56,379 nt of DNA from Actinacidiphila glaucinigra (lineage in GTDB: Bacteria > Actinomycetota > Actinomycetes > Streptomycetales > Streptomycetaceae). The position numbers were made by a program, and so were the translations under genes. The stretch covers positions 1 to 56,379 of the forward strand of contig NZ_FZOF01000041.1 of NCBI RefSeq assembly GCF_900188405.1, written 5' to 3'. Under the pieces are notes generated by a model. It had not been told where the DNA came from. It saw nothing but the letters and a program-made list of their open reading frames with translations, and did no database searches. Positions 34,545-43,703 of the stretch are shown here, piece after piece. Within the stretch, counting starts at the first letter, position 1. The number at the start of each line of letters is the position of its first letter.

Positions 34545-34895
34545 ATGAGTGCATTGACAAGGGCGGCGCTCGTTACACCGTGCATGTCGACCACCGCCGT
34601 GACTGCTCTGAGGCACAGCACCGCAGTCCTGATGCACGATTACCGGGCCGGGAAGTGGTTCCCGACGATGCGCGAGCGCGATATCGCCGATGATCTGGCG
34701 CGGACCTGCTGGAGCGAGCACTTCCTGCGGGCCTGCCTGCGTGGGGTTCCGCGAACTGCGGCCGAGCGCCGGCTCTGCGTTGTGGTGGACCTCGCTGTGC
34801 AGGTTCTGGCCCGTAATCCGAAGGCCGCCACCGACGGGACTCTGCTGACCTTGCGCGTCCTCATCGACGCTCTCACCGCACCACGATTGACCTGA
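34545..34895 (+). CDS. Hypothetical protein
   Basis: 116 residues if started at 34545; from ATG 34632 (MHDYRAGKWFPTMRERDIAD) it has typical Streptomyces codon use and an all-helical look. No recognised domain and no good RBS for any start. Could be a short conserved regulatory or helical protein. Confidence 0.4.
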   Translation: MSALTRAALVTPCMSTTAVTALRHSTAVLMHDYRAGKWFPTMRERDIADDLARTCWSEHFLRACLRGVPRTAAERRLCVVVDLAVQVLARNPKAATDGTLLTLRVLIDALTAPRLT

Positions 34896-34968
34896 TCAGC
34901 CGTCACCGTCCCCGATCGGATGGACGCGCACGCGATACGGCGACTGCGTCTCAGGGGCGGGCGTCGGC

Positions 34969-35514
34969 TCAGAGGCCCTTGGCCGTGATGCGCGCCCAGA
35001 CGGTCTTGCCCGCGGGCTGGGTGTGGGCGTAGCCCCATTGGCTGGTCAGGGCGTCGACGATGAGGAGGCCTCGGCCCTTTTGCGCCAGATCCTGGCGGGG
35101 CTGAGGCCTGGGAGGGAGGGAGCTGGGATCGGTCACAGCGCAGACGACGGAGCCTGCGGTGCGCGTCATCCCGAGCCAGGCGTTGACGTGCGTCTCGTCG
35201 TCGGAGGTCAGAGCATGGCGGACGGCATTGGTGGTGAGCTCGTTGACCACGAGGATGAGGTCGTCGATGAAGGCCTCGAGCCCCCAGGCGTGGATGGTTT
35301 TTTGAACGAAGAGCCTGACTTCTTTCAGACTCCTTGGGTCGCTGGTGAAGGCCCGGGCGGTGAAGTCGGTCGTACTGATCCCGAGGGCAAGGCCCCAGTC
35401 CGGTGCGGTCGGCGGGGTCAGAGTGCCGTGGGAGATGGGCGGCGGACTCTGGTGGGGGAGCGGGTTGTCGATCTCTCCGCCACGGTTCAGTGTTGTTGTC
35501 GCGTGCGCTGTCAC
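34969..35514 (-). CDS. ATP-binding protein, anti-sigma-factor-like HATPase
   Basis: 181 residues. HATPase_c_2 (RsbW-like) Bergerat fold: LILVVNELTTNAVRHAL (N box), AVTDPSS and GRGLLIVDAL (G boxes). The N-terminal 45 residues are low complexity. Streptomyces encode many such proteins next to XRE-DUF5753 and DUF397 genes, here arranged divergently across a strong palindrome. Probable switch protein or kinase of a partner-switching module. Confidence 0.85.
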   Translation of the reverse strand: MTAHATTTLNRGGEIDNPLPHQSPPPISHGTLTPPTAPDWGLALGISTTDFTARAFTSDPRSLKEVRLFVQKTIHAWGLEAFIDDLILVVNELTTNAVRHALTSDDETHVNAWLGMTRTAGSVVCAVTDPSSLPPRPQPRQDLAQKGRGLLIVDALTSQWGYAHTQPAGKTVWARITAKGL

Positions 35515-35591
35515 TGTTCATCCCCCCGGCAGACGTCCAGTCGTACGGGCTGCAAGCCCTCGCCCGACCTCGCCAGTATCCCTGCGACTTC

Positions 35592-35626
35592 GTCACGGAT
35601 GCAATTGCATCCGTGACTTGCATCCG
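35592..35626. promoter_or_regulatory. 26-bp perfect palindrome plus third half-site (operator)
   Basis: GTCACGGATGCAA (35592-35604) is followed directly by its exact inverse complement (35605-35617), then TTGCATCCG again at 35618-35626. It lies in the divergent region between the HATPase and DUF397 genes. This is a candidate binding site for the XRE-DUF5753 protein encoded downstream. Confidence 0.65.
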
Positions 35627-35718
35627 AAGGTGAACGGGCGGGAACTCATCTCCACAGCAGGGCACGCAGTCCGAGTCAGAGATGAGAGGCATTCGGACAC
35701 GATCGAAAGAGGGTGAAC

Positions 35719-35955
35719 ATGGTCGACATTCCGAACGGTGCACTCGCCGATCCGCTGAGGAGCGTCATGTGGATCAAAAGCCGCCACAGCACACCGGACG
35801 GCAACTGTGTCGAGGTGGCCTTACTGAGCGGCGGTGAGGTGGCCGTGCGGAACTCCCGGGACCCCCACGGTCCTGCACTCATCTACACGCGCGGGGAGGT
35901 CGCGGCCTTCATCGCGGGGGTGAAGGACGGCGAGTTCGACCCGATCGCCACCTGA
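35719..35955 (+). CDS. DUF397 protein
   Basis: 78 residues. WIKSRHSTPDGNCVEVAL, then VAVRNSRDPHGPAL and the terminal FIAGVKDGEFD are the DUF397 hallmarks. Such small proteins pair with XRE-DUF5753 regulators (as in the WhiJ-type loci) and probably modulate them. Starts 93 bp after the third half-site of the palindrome. Confidence 0.9.
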   Translation: MVDIPNGALADPLRSVMWIKSRHSTPDGNCVEVALLSGGEVAVRNSRDPHGPALIYTRGEVAAFIAGVKDGEFDPIAT

Positions 35956-36044
35956 CGCCAGCCAGGAACACCCCAATTGGGGACTCTTTGCGGGCCGCAT
36001 CCTGGAAGACTGACGCTCGTCGTCTGGCCATCACAGGAGACCCC

Positions 36045-36950
36045 ATGCCCGCGTCCGCCCACCAGATCGATGTCCCCACTCTCGAGTACTACCTAGCCGC
36101 CTCCGCACGAAGCCCTGTCGCGCTGCGCCTGGTCCTCGGGAACCTGCTGCGCACCTTGCGTAAGGCTGCAGGGATCGATGCGGAGGCGGCCGGCCGTTAC
36201 ATCGATGGCTCGGAAGCGAAGATCTCCCGTGTGGAGCGCGCACAGGTCGCCTGCAAGCACGACGACGTGATGAGTCTGCTCACCCTCTACGGCGTCTTCG
36301 ACGACAAGGTCCGCGGTCACTTCGCCGAAATGGTCCGCATATCCCGCCAGCCCGGCTGGTGGCACCGTTTCGAAGGCGTCCTGCCGGACTGGTGCGGCAA
36401 GCTGATCGGCCTGCAAGAAGCCGCCTCCGTCATCCGCACCTACGAGGTCCAGCTGGTACCCGGTCTGCTGCAGACACCTGCCTACACCGAGGCCCTGGTG
36501 CGGCAGGCATACCCGCAAGCCTCCCAGGAGGAGGTCGACGATCGGGTCGTGCTGCGCAAGCTCCGCCAGAACGTTCTTGCCCGCGAGGAGGCGCCCCGGT
36601 TGTGGGCGCTGTTGGACGAGGCTGTTCTGCACCGGCCCATGGGGGGCGAACAGATCCTGAGGGAGCAGTTGCGCCATCTGGTGACGATGGCACAACTGGA
36701 CCACGTCACTATTCAGATCGCTCCGTTCAACCGGCCGGGAAGCATCGCGGCCGGCTTCCCGATCACACACCTGCGTTTCGATGAAGGCCTCGAGCTGCCT
36801 GACGTGGTCTACCTTGAACAGCTCCAGGACGCCGATTACCTGGACAAGCAGGAGGAGACCCAGCGCTACCGCAGAGTGCTGGACGGCCTGGCCCATGCCT
36901 CCCTGACCCCGAAGGAAAGCGTGGATTTCCTCAACGACCTTCTCGACTGA
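36045..36950 (+). CDS. XRE-family regulator with DUF5753 domain
   Basis: 301 residues from ATG 36045. N-terminal helix-turn-helix (NLLRTLRKAAGIDAEAAGRY, then SEAKISRVERAQV) and a DUF5753 domain from about residue 100 (EAASVIRTYEVQLVPGLLQT, then YLEQLQDADYL). Partner of the DUF397 gene 89 bp upstream. A likely ligand of the palindrome at 35592. Confidence 0.9.
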   Translation: MPASAHQIDVPTLEYYLAASARSPVALRLVLGNLLRTLRKAAGIDAEAAGRYIDGSEAKISRVERAQVACKHDDVMSLLTLYGVFDDKVRGHFAEMVRISRQPGWWHRFEGVLPDWCGKLIGLQEAASVIRTYEVQLVPGLLQTPAYTEALVRQAYPQASQEEVDDRVVLRKLRQNVLAREEAPRLWALLDEAVLHRPMGGEQILREQLRHLVTMAQLDHVTIQIAPFNRPGSIAAGFPITHLRFDEGLELPDVVYLEQLQDADYLDKQEETQRYRRVLDGLAHASLTPKESVDFLNDLLD

Positions 36951-36972
36951 GGCAAAGAGACAGGTTGGAACG

Positions 36973-37773
36973 TCAGCCCACCATGGCGACCGCGCCGTAC
37001 TCGGCCCACTTTCGGCTGCCGTCTCCGGCGCAGGCTTCGCTGCCAGGTCGCCACTGATGGACGTCGACCAGTCCTGGTGCCACCAAGCGCAGCGGGACGA
37101 ACAACGGCTCGATCTCCGAGCGTGACCGTACGCGTCCCCAGTGGCCAGCGGTTGCCACCTCCTGCAGCAGCACGTTCGCCCGCTGCCGCACCTCGGCGTC
37201 CTCACTGACCAAGTGGCTGGCCACGATGAAGCTCCCGGGAGCGAGCACCCCGGCCATCTGCTCAAGCACCCTTGCAGCGTCGGCGAGTTCCGGCACGGTG
37301 TGCAGCACGGACACGAACATCACGGCAACTGGCGACGCGAGATCGATCATCTGACGCACATCGGAACGAAGCAGCAGTGAGCTCGCCTGCATCGCATCGC
37401 CACGCACGACCAAGGTGTGCCGGCGGTCTTCCCACAGTGCACGGCCGTGCACGAGCACCAAGGGATCATCATCGACGTAGACGACCCGGAGATCCGTGTT
37501 GGCCTGAGCGACCTGATGCACCCCCACCGGAGTGGGCAGCCCGCAGCCGAACACCACGAACTGACGCATCCGATACTCCTGCACCAGATGACTCGTCACC
37601 CGCAGCAGGAAGCGGTGCGCTGCTTGGGCCACCTGCGACGCCTCAGGCGCGATCTGCAGAAGCCGCTCGCCCGCCTCCCGGTCAGCACGGTAATTGTCCT
37701 TGCCACCGAGCAGGAAGTTGTTCACTCGGGCAAGATTCGGCCAGGCGACGTCAATGACGTCCAGCCGCGGCAT
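36973..37773 (-). CDS. DUF574-type S-adenosyl methyltransferase
   Basis: 266 residues from ATG 37773; the frame extends to a GTG at 37824. AWPNLARVNNFLLGGKDNYRADRE is the PF04672 signature, followed by FVVFGCGLPT, YVDDDPLVL and a C-terminal VHQWRP. This family is abundant in Streptomyces and of unknown substrate. Convergent with the XRE gene, 22 bp apart. Confidence 0.88.
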   Translation of the reverse strand: MPRLDVIDVAWPNLARVNNFLLGGKDNYRADREAGERLLQIAPEASQVAQAAHRFLLRVTSHLVQEYRMRQFVVFGCGLPTPVGVHQVAQANTDLRVVYVDDDPLVLVHGRALWEDRRHTLVVRGDAMQASSLLLRSDVRQMIDLASPVAVMFVSVLHTVPELADAARVLEQMAGVLAPGSFIVASHLVSEDAEVRQRANVLLQEVATAGHWGRVRSRSEIEPLFVPLRLVAPGLVDVHQWRPGSEACAGDGSRKWAEYGAVAMVG

Positions 37774-37863
37774 CTGCCCGCGCTCCACTGTGGCACCCCG
37801 CCCGTCGTCGAGCCCTCGCGGCACGCCTTATGCCGCAGACCCCCATGCTAGGAATGCCGCAAC

Positions 37864-37901
37864 CGGCAGGGAGTAGTTCTCGACAGAACTACTCCCTGCC
37901 G
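37864..37901. terminator. Perfect 17-bp hairpin
   Basis: CGGCAGGGAGTAGTTCT (37864-37880), loop CGAC, then the exact inverse complement to 37901. It lies after the stop of the minus-strand sigma-like gene and before the methyltransferase, so a terminator is most likely. Confidence 0.65.
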
Positions 37902-37974
37902 ACCGAAGTGCGCTAGACAGGCTCCAGGCCAATGCTGCTACCGGCGTGCGCGGTCAACGGCTAAATGCGCCGCC

Positions 37975-38502
37975 TCACAAACTCCGGCTGGGTGGTGCCG
38001 TCAACACGCCTGGCATCGTCCGCTCCGCCATGAGCAACTGGGAAGCCACCGCCGACGCTTCAACTCCCATCAACTCTGCTGCCTGCCGATCATCCAACTG
38101 CAGGCGACAACGCAGGATTACCGCATCAGCCTGCGCCGACGGCAGCACCTGGTGAACCGCATCCACCGGCTCCTCCACCTGTGACTCGAGGTGGCGCACC
38201 TCGGATGAGATCAGAGTATTCAGCAGCCGCCACGCCACCGCCGCCGGCCGCGGGCTGCTGATGACCGCCGGCCAGATCATGGCGAGATTGCCCAGAGCCT
38301 CTCCCACCACCTGCCGGCTCATCCTCATGTCCTGCACCCGCTCCCGGGTGTATCGCATGTAGCGCTCCTGGTGCAGCAGACAAAAGGCCCTGTACTCCAC
38401 AGGCAGGACGGGCTCGACGGCTGGCGCGGCTGCTTCCTCAATGACGGCCTCAGGACACACCAGCACCGGCCGGTTACCGCAGCGACGCAACGTTGCGAAC
38501 AT
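37975..38502 (-). CDS. Sigma-factor-like regulatory protein
   Basis: ATG 38502 with GGAAGGGGG upstream, 175 residues. The C-terminal part (VLPSAQADAVILRCRLQLDD, then RQAAELMGVEASAVASQLLM) matches sigma-70 region 4 helix-turn-helix. The N-terminal part (YMRYTRERVQDMRMSRQVVG) may correspond to a degenerate region 2. It is an atypical short sigma or DNA-binding protein, 29 bp after the zinc-finger/XRE gene in the same direction. Confidence 0.6.
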   Translation of the reverse strand: MFATLRRCGNRPVLVCPEAVIEEAAAPAVEPVLPVEYRAFCLLHQERYMRYTRERVQDMRMSRQVVGEALGNLAMIWPAVISSPRPAAVAWRLLNTLISSEVRHLESQVEEPVDAVHQVLPSAQADAVILRCRLQLDDRQAAELMGVEASAVASQLLMAERTMPGVLTAPPSRSL

Positions 38503-38531
38503 GGCACCCCCTTCCGAGCACACGGCAAACA

Positions 38532-39605
38532 TCAATCGGACACGGACGGATCTGCAGGCCCCGGAGATTCTTCGGGAGGATCGAGACAGAGCAAGAACAC
38601 GTAGTGGACGTCCTCCCACAGAGGCCGTACATCGGCAGGCGAGCCCCCCAGGGCAGTCACCAAGGCCGACGTCTGCTCCCAGCCAGGGATCACAACGCCT
38701 TCCAGAATGTCGCTGATCGTCTGACCGGTCAGCACTTCATTTGATGCCCTGTCCAGCGTGTCGGGCTCCGGGCGCCCCACCGCCAGATGCAATCCGCGCA
38801 AAGCCGCTTGCAGACGCGCCACCGCATCGGTGAGGGCATGCCGAGCCGGCGGCACCAGCCCATGAGCGCCTTCGAACAGCGCGCTCAGCTCTGCCGGATC
38901 ACCGTTGAACAATTCGGCCAGTGCGCACACCACCGGCCAGGTCGGTGTCCGTTCGCCTGACAAGATCCGCGATACATACGACGCCGACAGCGAGGTCTCC
39001 TCGGCCACCTCCCGGATCGTCAGGCTGGTCGAGCGATGCAGATGGGACAGAGCCGACGCCAGCTTCGCCGACGCCCGCTCAGTCGCCAGTTGCGGAGGGC
39101 TGCCCTCCGCGGCATCCGGAGCATCCACCACGGAGGCGGGAGGCTGCCGTACCACGGCGCGGTTCGTGGCCCGCCGTTGCAAGCGATCGCGCACCTTGCT
39201 CTCCGACCATCGCGTACGCACCGTGGCTGCGCTCAAGTGAGCTGCGTCGGCCACCTGATCCCAACTGGTCCCCCGGTTCCGGGCATCGTGCACTGCCGCA
39301 GCCTTGTACGACTCAACCTCTGTCATCACATCATTCGCACACCGCAGCAGATCCTTCAACGGACGCCCGTCACACTCGGCCTCAAGCAACGCCGTTGACA
39401 GCGCCTGAAGATCCTCCGCGATCCTCCGGCCGAGCGGAAGCGTGCTGCGCGCCTGCTGCTGCCCATGCCGACCGTCCCGGCTACGCTGCGCCTTGCTCCG
39501 GCAGACCTTGTCGCAGTACTCCCTCTTTCGGCCCGGGCCGCCCGATTGAACAAACCGGCCCTTGCAGTGCCCGCAGATCCCGAATCTGCGACTGGCACCC
39601 GCCAT
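38532..39605 (-). CDS. Zinc-finger and XRE helix-turn-helix regulator
   Basis: 357 residues; ATG 39605 with GGAGG upstream. N-terminal CGHCKGRF...CDKVCRSKAQR is a zinc ribbon. A first helix-turn-helix lies near residues 110-140 (TSWDQVADAAHLSAATVRTR) and an XRE domain near 195-245 (TIREVAEETSLSASYVSRIL, then SGERTPTWPVV). The C-terminal segment has no recognised domain. Likely DNA-binding regulator co-transcribed with the sigma-like gene. Confidence 0.7.
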   Translation of the reverse strand: MAGASRRFGICGHCKGRFVQSGGPGRKREYCDKVCRSKAQRSRDGRHGQQQARSTLPLGRRIAEDLQALSTALLEAECDGRPLKDLLRCANDVMTEVESYKAAAVHDARNRGTSWDQVADAAHLSAATVRTRWSESKVRDRLQRRATNRAVVRQPPASVVDAPDAAEGSPPQLATERASAKLASALSHLHRSTSLTIREVAEETSLSASYVSRILSGERTPTWPVVCALAELFNGDPAELSALFEGAHGLVPPARHALTDAVARLQAALRGLHLAVGRPEPDTLDRASNEVLTGQTISDILEGVVIPGWEQTSALVTALGGSPADVRPLWEDVHYVFLLCLDPPEESPGPADPSVSD

Positions 39606-39761
39606 CGTTCCTCCCACGTGCTGCTGTCGTTTCTCTCTCCCAGATGTGTGAGTTCTTGCGCACCCAGAAGAGGAACGAGTAATTCACAAAACTGTCCTGA
39701 CCGCCGACGGCAGGACGGGGAGCGGCGCACCCACAGGTGCGCCGCCAAACCCGAAGACGAC

Positions 39762-40028
39762 TCAGCCCAGACGAAGACGCTGGTAGTGGCATCGTGACTG
39801 ACGCGTCGCCACCGTCAGACCGGCGATCAGCGCAGTGGTGGCAGGCGCCGCCCACCAGCCGCGGATCAGGATCACGGGCAGCACCAGCAGGGCGAGGAAC
39901 ACGCTCACCTGCACGGTGACAGTCCAGGCACTTGCGATGCGGGTTTCAGTACGGGAACGACGCGGAATGCTAGCGTCGTTGCGTGTTGCCGCCGGGCTGA
40001 CCTTGGCGGCGAAGTAGGGATCAAGCAC
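39762..40028 (-). CDS. Small membrane protein
   Basis: 88 residues from a GTG at 40028 (start uncertain). Two adjacent hydrophobic segments (VQVSVFLALLVLPVILI and AAPATTALIAGLTVA) after an N-terminal hydrophilic part. No family recognised. Confidence 0.35.
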   Translation of the reverse strand: MLDPYFAAKVSPAATRNDASIPRRSRTETRIASAWTVTVQVSVFLALLVLPVILIRGWWAAPATTALIAGLTVATRQSRCHYQRLRLG

Positions 40029-40611
40029 AGGTACTTTCCGTCCTTCCTTGGTTCCGGTGACGAGGAGCCCCGTGTTGGTAGCGAGCCGGCCGGGGTTCCT
40101 CCGCCGACAACGGACAGTAGTGCGTTCGTCACGCCGCGCGCCATATAAACCGTTGATCGCGCAAAGTTCGAATCTTGCCGCGAGGACTAATTCCAGCTGA
40201 TGTCGGTCGAACGCTTGACCGTTTTCCATTTCTGCTCTCAATCGACCAGAGTTGATCGGAAACGGGAGAGCTGCTGCCGTGGCAGTAGAGCCCGAAGCAC
40301 TCCGGAGCCAGGAGACTTCAAGGCACTCGTGTTGGGGCCGGACGCCAACGAGAGGCACCAGCGCCTCTACGACCGCGCTGTGTCGGGGGCCTCATCCCTG
40401 GAATGCGACCGTGAGGTGTCCGCTACGACACCGCCGTGATGTGCCGTTACTCAGCCCCAGCGCAGCAAGTTCTGCGCCGGCATGAGCGCATCCTTCCCAA
40501 GGTTCAGCACTCTGCACCGGACCCCGGAGCGGTTCAGGGTGCTCATCGCGAGGCGACCCCAGGCACGGGACAGGTGGCGGTGCGGATTCGGGATTCGTCC
40601 CCGCGGGGTGG
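40029..40611. other. Long noncoding stretch
   Basis: About 580 bp without a supported gene. A plus-strand frame at about 40318-40439 (KALVLGPDANERHQRLYDRA) vaguely resembles a regulator fragment but has no start and stops early. Confidence 0.3.
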
Positions 40612-40642
40612 GGGAGGGCGGGGCATGTGCCTCTGCCCTCCC
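40612..40642 (-). terminator. Hairpin after zinc-peptide gene
   Basis: 8-bp stem GGGAGGGC/GCCCTCCC, 16 bp beyond the stop of the minus-strand zinc peptide. Confidence 0.5.
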
Positions 40643-40657
40643 GTCACGTGGCTATGT

Positions 40658-40783
40658 TCAGCCCTTGCCGTTGCAGGCCTTGCAGTCGCCGGTGCCCTTG
40701 CAGCTGCTGCAGTTCCATACGCCGCGGTTGCCGGAACCGTCGCAGGTGGTGCACTTGCCGTTTCCGCGGCATCGCTGGCACAT
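40658..40783 (-). CDS. 41-residue DnaJ-type zinc-finger peptide
   Basis: ATG 40783 with an excellent AAGGAGG 8 nt upstream. Eight cysteines form four CxxC pairs (positions 2/5, 11/14, 25/28, 34/37), most in the CxxCxGxG context of the DnaJ central domain (CTTCDGSG, CSSCKGTG), enough for two zinc ions. It has no J-domain. A stand-alone mini zinc protein of unknown role, divergent from the NB-ARC regulator. Too short for most gene finders but well supported by RBS and motif regularity. Confidence 0.75.
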   Translation of the reverse strand: MCQRCRGNGKCTTCDGSGNRGVWNCSSCKGTGDCKACNGKG

Positions 40784-41051
40784 AGGAAGTCCTCCTTGGT
40801 GTGATGTGATCTCTTCTTGTCGGTGACGCGGGGCCGGCGTGACTCGAAGGAGCGAAGTCGAACGCTGCGGCTTCAGCGGGAGGCATACACGGGTGGCGAG
40901 TCCCTTGCGTCGTGGCGACGTGATCAGCGAAGCCGTTCTGGTCGTCGTCCGGCTACGGCTTCGGATGCCCCCGGACGCTCTCGGATGGATCCGGACGGCT
41001 GGAAGGGATCTGGCGGGGTGATGCTGTGGCCTACAGTGACGCAGCGTCAGG

Positions 41052-43703
41052 ATGTTCGCGGGGGCAGTGGAGGACGGGGCGTTGGACGGCAACAACAGCA
41101 CCAGCCAGGTCAAGAGTGGGCAGGACAAGGAGCGTCCCGATCCCCTGAGCGTCGCCACAACCGCGGAGTTCGTGCAAGCGCTCAAAGCACTGAAAGTATG
41201 GGCCGGGGACCCCTCGCTGCAAGTCCTGTCGCGCCGTACGAAGATTCCGACCAGTACGTTGGCTGATGCCTTAAACCCGGGCCGCAGGCGGCTGCCGCCC
41301 CTGGATACCGTGCGGTCCGTGGCTAGCGCCTGCGGCGCTGCCGGCGCCGACCTCGAGCGATGGGAAAAGGCGTGGAGAGGCCTGCGGCAGACCGACGGCC
41401 GGCGCCTCGAAGCAGAAGGAGAGCCCGTCCGGAACAGCGCGCTGACCGCATGGTCGGAAACGGGCGGGTACCTGCCCAGGCAGCTGCCCCCGGACGCCAA
41501 CGGCTTCTACGGGCGTACGGCAGCCCTCAGCGCGCTGGACGCCACCCTCCGGGACGCCGGCCAGACCGCCCTCAGCGCGATTCCCATCGCGATCGTCACC
41601 GGCTCTGCCGGGGTGGGAAAGACTGCTCTGGCGGTTCACTGGGCCCACGCCGTGGCTAAGCGCTTTCCCGACGGGCAGTTGTACGTCAATCTCCGGGGCC
41701 ACTCGATGGACCCTGCCCTGACTGCCACGCAGGCGCTCTCCTTGCTCCTGCAGTCGCTCGGAGTTCCGCCGGAGCGCATTCCCGTCGATCCTGAATTGCA
41801 AGCGGGCATGTACCGGTCGCTGCTGGCCGGACGCAGGATGCTGGTACTCCTCGACAACGCCGTCGACGTCGCGCAAGCCAGGCCGCTTCTGCCGAGCAGC
41901 CCAGGCTGCCACGTGGTCATCACCAGCCGTGACGCCCTCACCGGCCTGGTGGCACGAGAAGGAGCACGCAGGTGCATCCTGGACGTCCTGGAACCCCAGG
42001 AAGCCACAGTGCTACTGCGCAACCTCATCGGAGCCGAACGGGCGGACGCCGAAGAGGACAGCGTGGCGGAACTGGGCCGACTGTGCGTACACCTTCCACT
42101 GGCCCTGCGGATCGTCGGAGCAAACCTGGCGAATCATCCCAGTAGGGATATTGCCCACTACGTGTCGGAGCTCAAGGAGTCCGACCTGCTGTCCGGTCTC
42201 GAGGTCGAGGGTGACCCTGAGATGGCAGTCGCTGCTGCCTTCGATCTTTCGTACATGGCGCTCTCATCCGCCGCCCGGCACATGTTTCGCCTGCTGGCCC
42301 TGGTGTCGGGCCCCGACATCAGTCGGGAGGCGGCCGCCGTCCTCGCCGGAATCCCAGTCCTTGAAGCGTCACGGATCCTGCAAGGCCTCGCATCGGCACA
42401 TCTGCTCGAAGAGCACGAGCCCAGCCGGTATCGGCGCCATGACCTGCTCAGTCTCTACGCTCACCAGCGAGTACAGGCCGAAGAGACACCAGAAGACAGA
42501 GACTGCGCCCTGGAGCGGGTTCTTGCCTGGTACGTGAGTCGCATCAACGTAGCAGCCGATGTCGCTTACCCGACATTTCGTCGGCTCACCATGCAAGCAT
42601 CCGAACCTGTCAGGGAGAAGGCCTCGTTCCAGTTCCGCAACGAACGTGAGGCGTTGGTGTGGCTGAGCACAGAACTCCCGAACCTGGTCGCCGCCGTGAA
42701 CCACGCGGCCGCCCACAAGCCGCACCATCGCAGAGCCTGCCACCTTGCCGACGCACTGCGCGGCTATTTCACGCTGCACCGCCGCGATGCGGACTGGGTG
42801 GTTGCCGTCCGCTCCACGCTGGCTGCCGCCCACGACGACGGCCGCAGCATTGAGCAGGCGGCGATGCATCTCTGTCTGGGCACGGCGCTGGGAGCGATCG
42901 ACGATGACCGCAGTGCTCTGGAGGAGTACACCCTCGCTGCCCACATCTACGCGGAACTGGGAGACGTCCAGGGTCACTCGGTAGCAGAGAACAACATGGG
43001 AAACTGTCACCTCAAGTTCGGCCAGCTCAAGGACGCTGCCAGGCATTTCCACCTCTCGGTGCAGCTTGCCGATGACCCGATCACCCAGGTGAACCTGGCT
43101 CTGGTGAACCGGGACATAGGACGGCTGTCCGAAGCTTTGTCCTGGGCGGAACGTGCCGCAGCCAGCGCGGAGGCCATCGGTGACCACGAGGCGTACCGGT
43201 GCGCGCTCACGGTGCTCTCCTCCATCGAAACCCGGCTCGGCCGCCCAGAAAGCGCTCACCTCCATGCCACGGCAGTTCTGAACGCCGGACGCAGCATTGG
43301 AAACCGGGCGACTGAAGCTGACGCGCTCGCCAAAGTCGCAGCCGCCTGTATTCAGCTTGACCGACCGACGGAGGCTCTGGGCCATGCGCTGCAGGCGCTT
43401 GAGCTCATTCGGGACGGCGTTGCCCGCACCGGTGACGAACAGGCACTGATCTCCATCGTGCATGCCCACCTGGTCGCCGCTCCCCTCAGCGACACCATTG
43501 CCCTCGCTGAACGGGTCCTCGCGGAGTTCCAGGAGCGTGGGTTCCGGCTTGCGGCTGCCCGGACCCAGGTGCTTCTCGGTAGAGCGCTGACTGGGCAGGA
43601 CGCATCTGCCGCAGCGGAGCACTGGGAACACGCGCTGGCAGTCATGATCGACGTGGGAGCCGCCGACGCTGAGGAGGTGCGGGCACTGCTCCAGACACTG
43701 TAG
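41052..43703 (+). CDS. XRE / NB-ARC / TPR regulator
   Basis: 883 residues from ATG 41052; a TTG at 41082 with GGAGG upstream may be the true start. N-terminal XRE-like region (VLSRRTKIPTSTLADALN), NB-ARC NTPase with P-loop VTGSAGVGKTALAVHW, RMLVLLDNAVD Walker B and CHVVITSRD, then from about residue 500 TPR-like repeats (CLGTALGAIDDDRSALEEYT). It has the STAND architecture of AfsR-like regulators without the SARP DNA-binding domain. Confidence 0.88.
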   Translation: MFAGAVEDGALDGNNSTSQVKSGQDKERPDPLSVATTAEFVQALKALKVWAGDPSLQVLSRRTKIPTSTLADALNPGRRRLPPLDTVRSVASACGAAGADLERWEKAWRGLRQTDGRRLEAEGEPVRNSALTAWSETGGYLPRQLPPDANGFYGRTAALSALDATLRDAGQTALSAIPIAIVTGSAGVGKTALAVHWAHAVAKRFPDGQLYVNLRGHSMDPALTATQALSLLLQSLGVPPERIPVDPELQAGMYRSLLAGRRMLVLLDNAVDVAQARPLLPSSPGCHVVITSRDALTGLVAREGARRCILDVLEPQEATVLLRNLIGAERADAEEDSVAELGRLCVHLPLALRIVGANLANHPSRDIAHYVSELKESDLLSGLEVEGDPEMAVAAAFDLSYMALSSAARHMFRLLALVSGPDISREAAAVLAGIPVLEASRILQGLASAHLLEEHEPSRYRRHDLLSLYAHQRVQAEETPEDRDCALERVLAWYVSRINVAADVAYPTFRRLTMQASEPVREKASFQFRNEREALVWLSTELPNLVAAVNHAAAHKPHHRRACHLADALRGYFTLHRRDADWVVAVRSTLAAAHDDGRSIEQAAMHLCLGTALGAIDDDRSALEEYTLAAHIYAELGDVQGHSVAENNMGNCHLKFGQLKDAARHFHLSVQLADDPITQVNLALVNRDIGRLSEALSWAERAAASAEAIGDHEAYRCALTVLSSIETRLGRPESAHLHATAVLNAGRSIGNRATEADALAKVAAACIQLDRPTEALGHALQALELIRDGVARTGDEQALISIVHAHLVAAPLSDTIALAERVLAEFQERGFRLAAARTQVLLGRALTGQDASAAAEHWEHALAVMIDVGAADAEEVRALLQTL

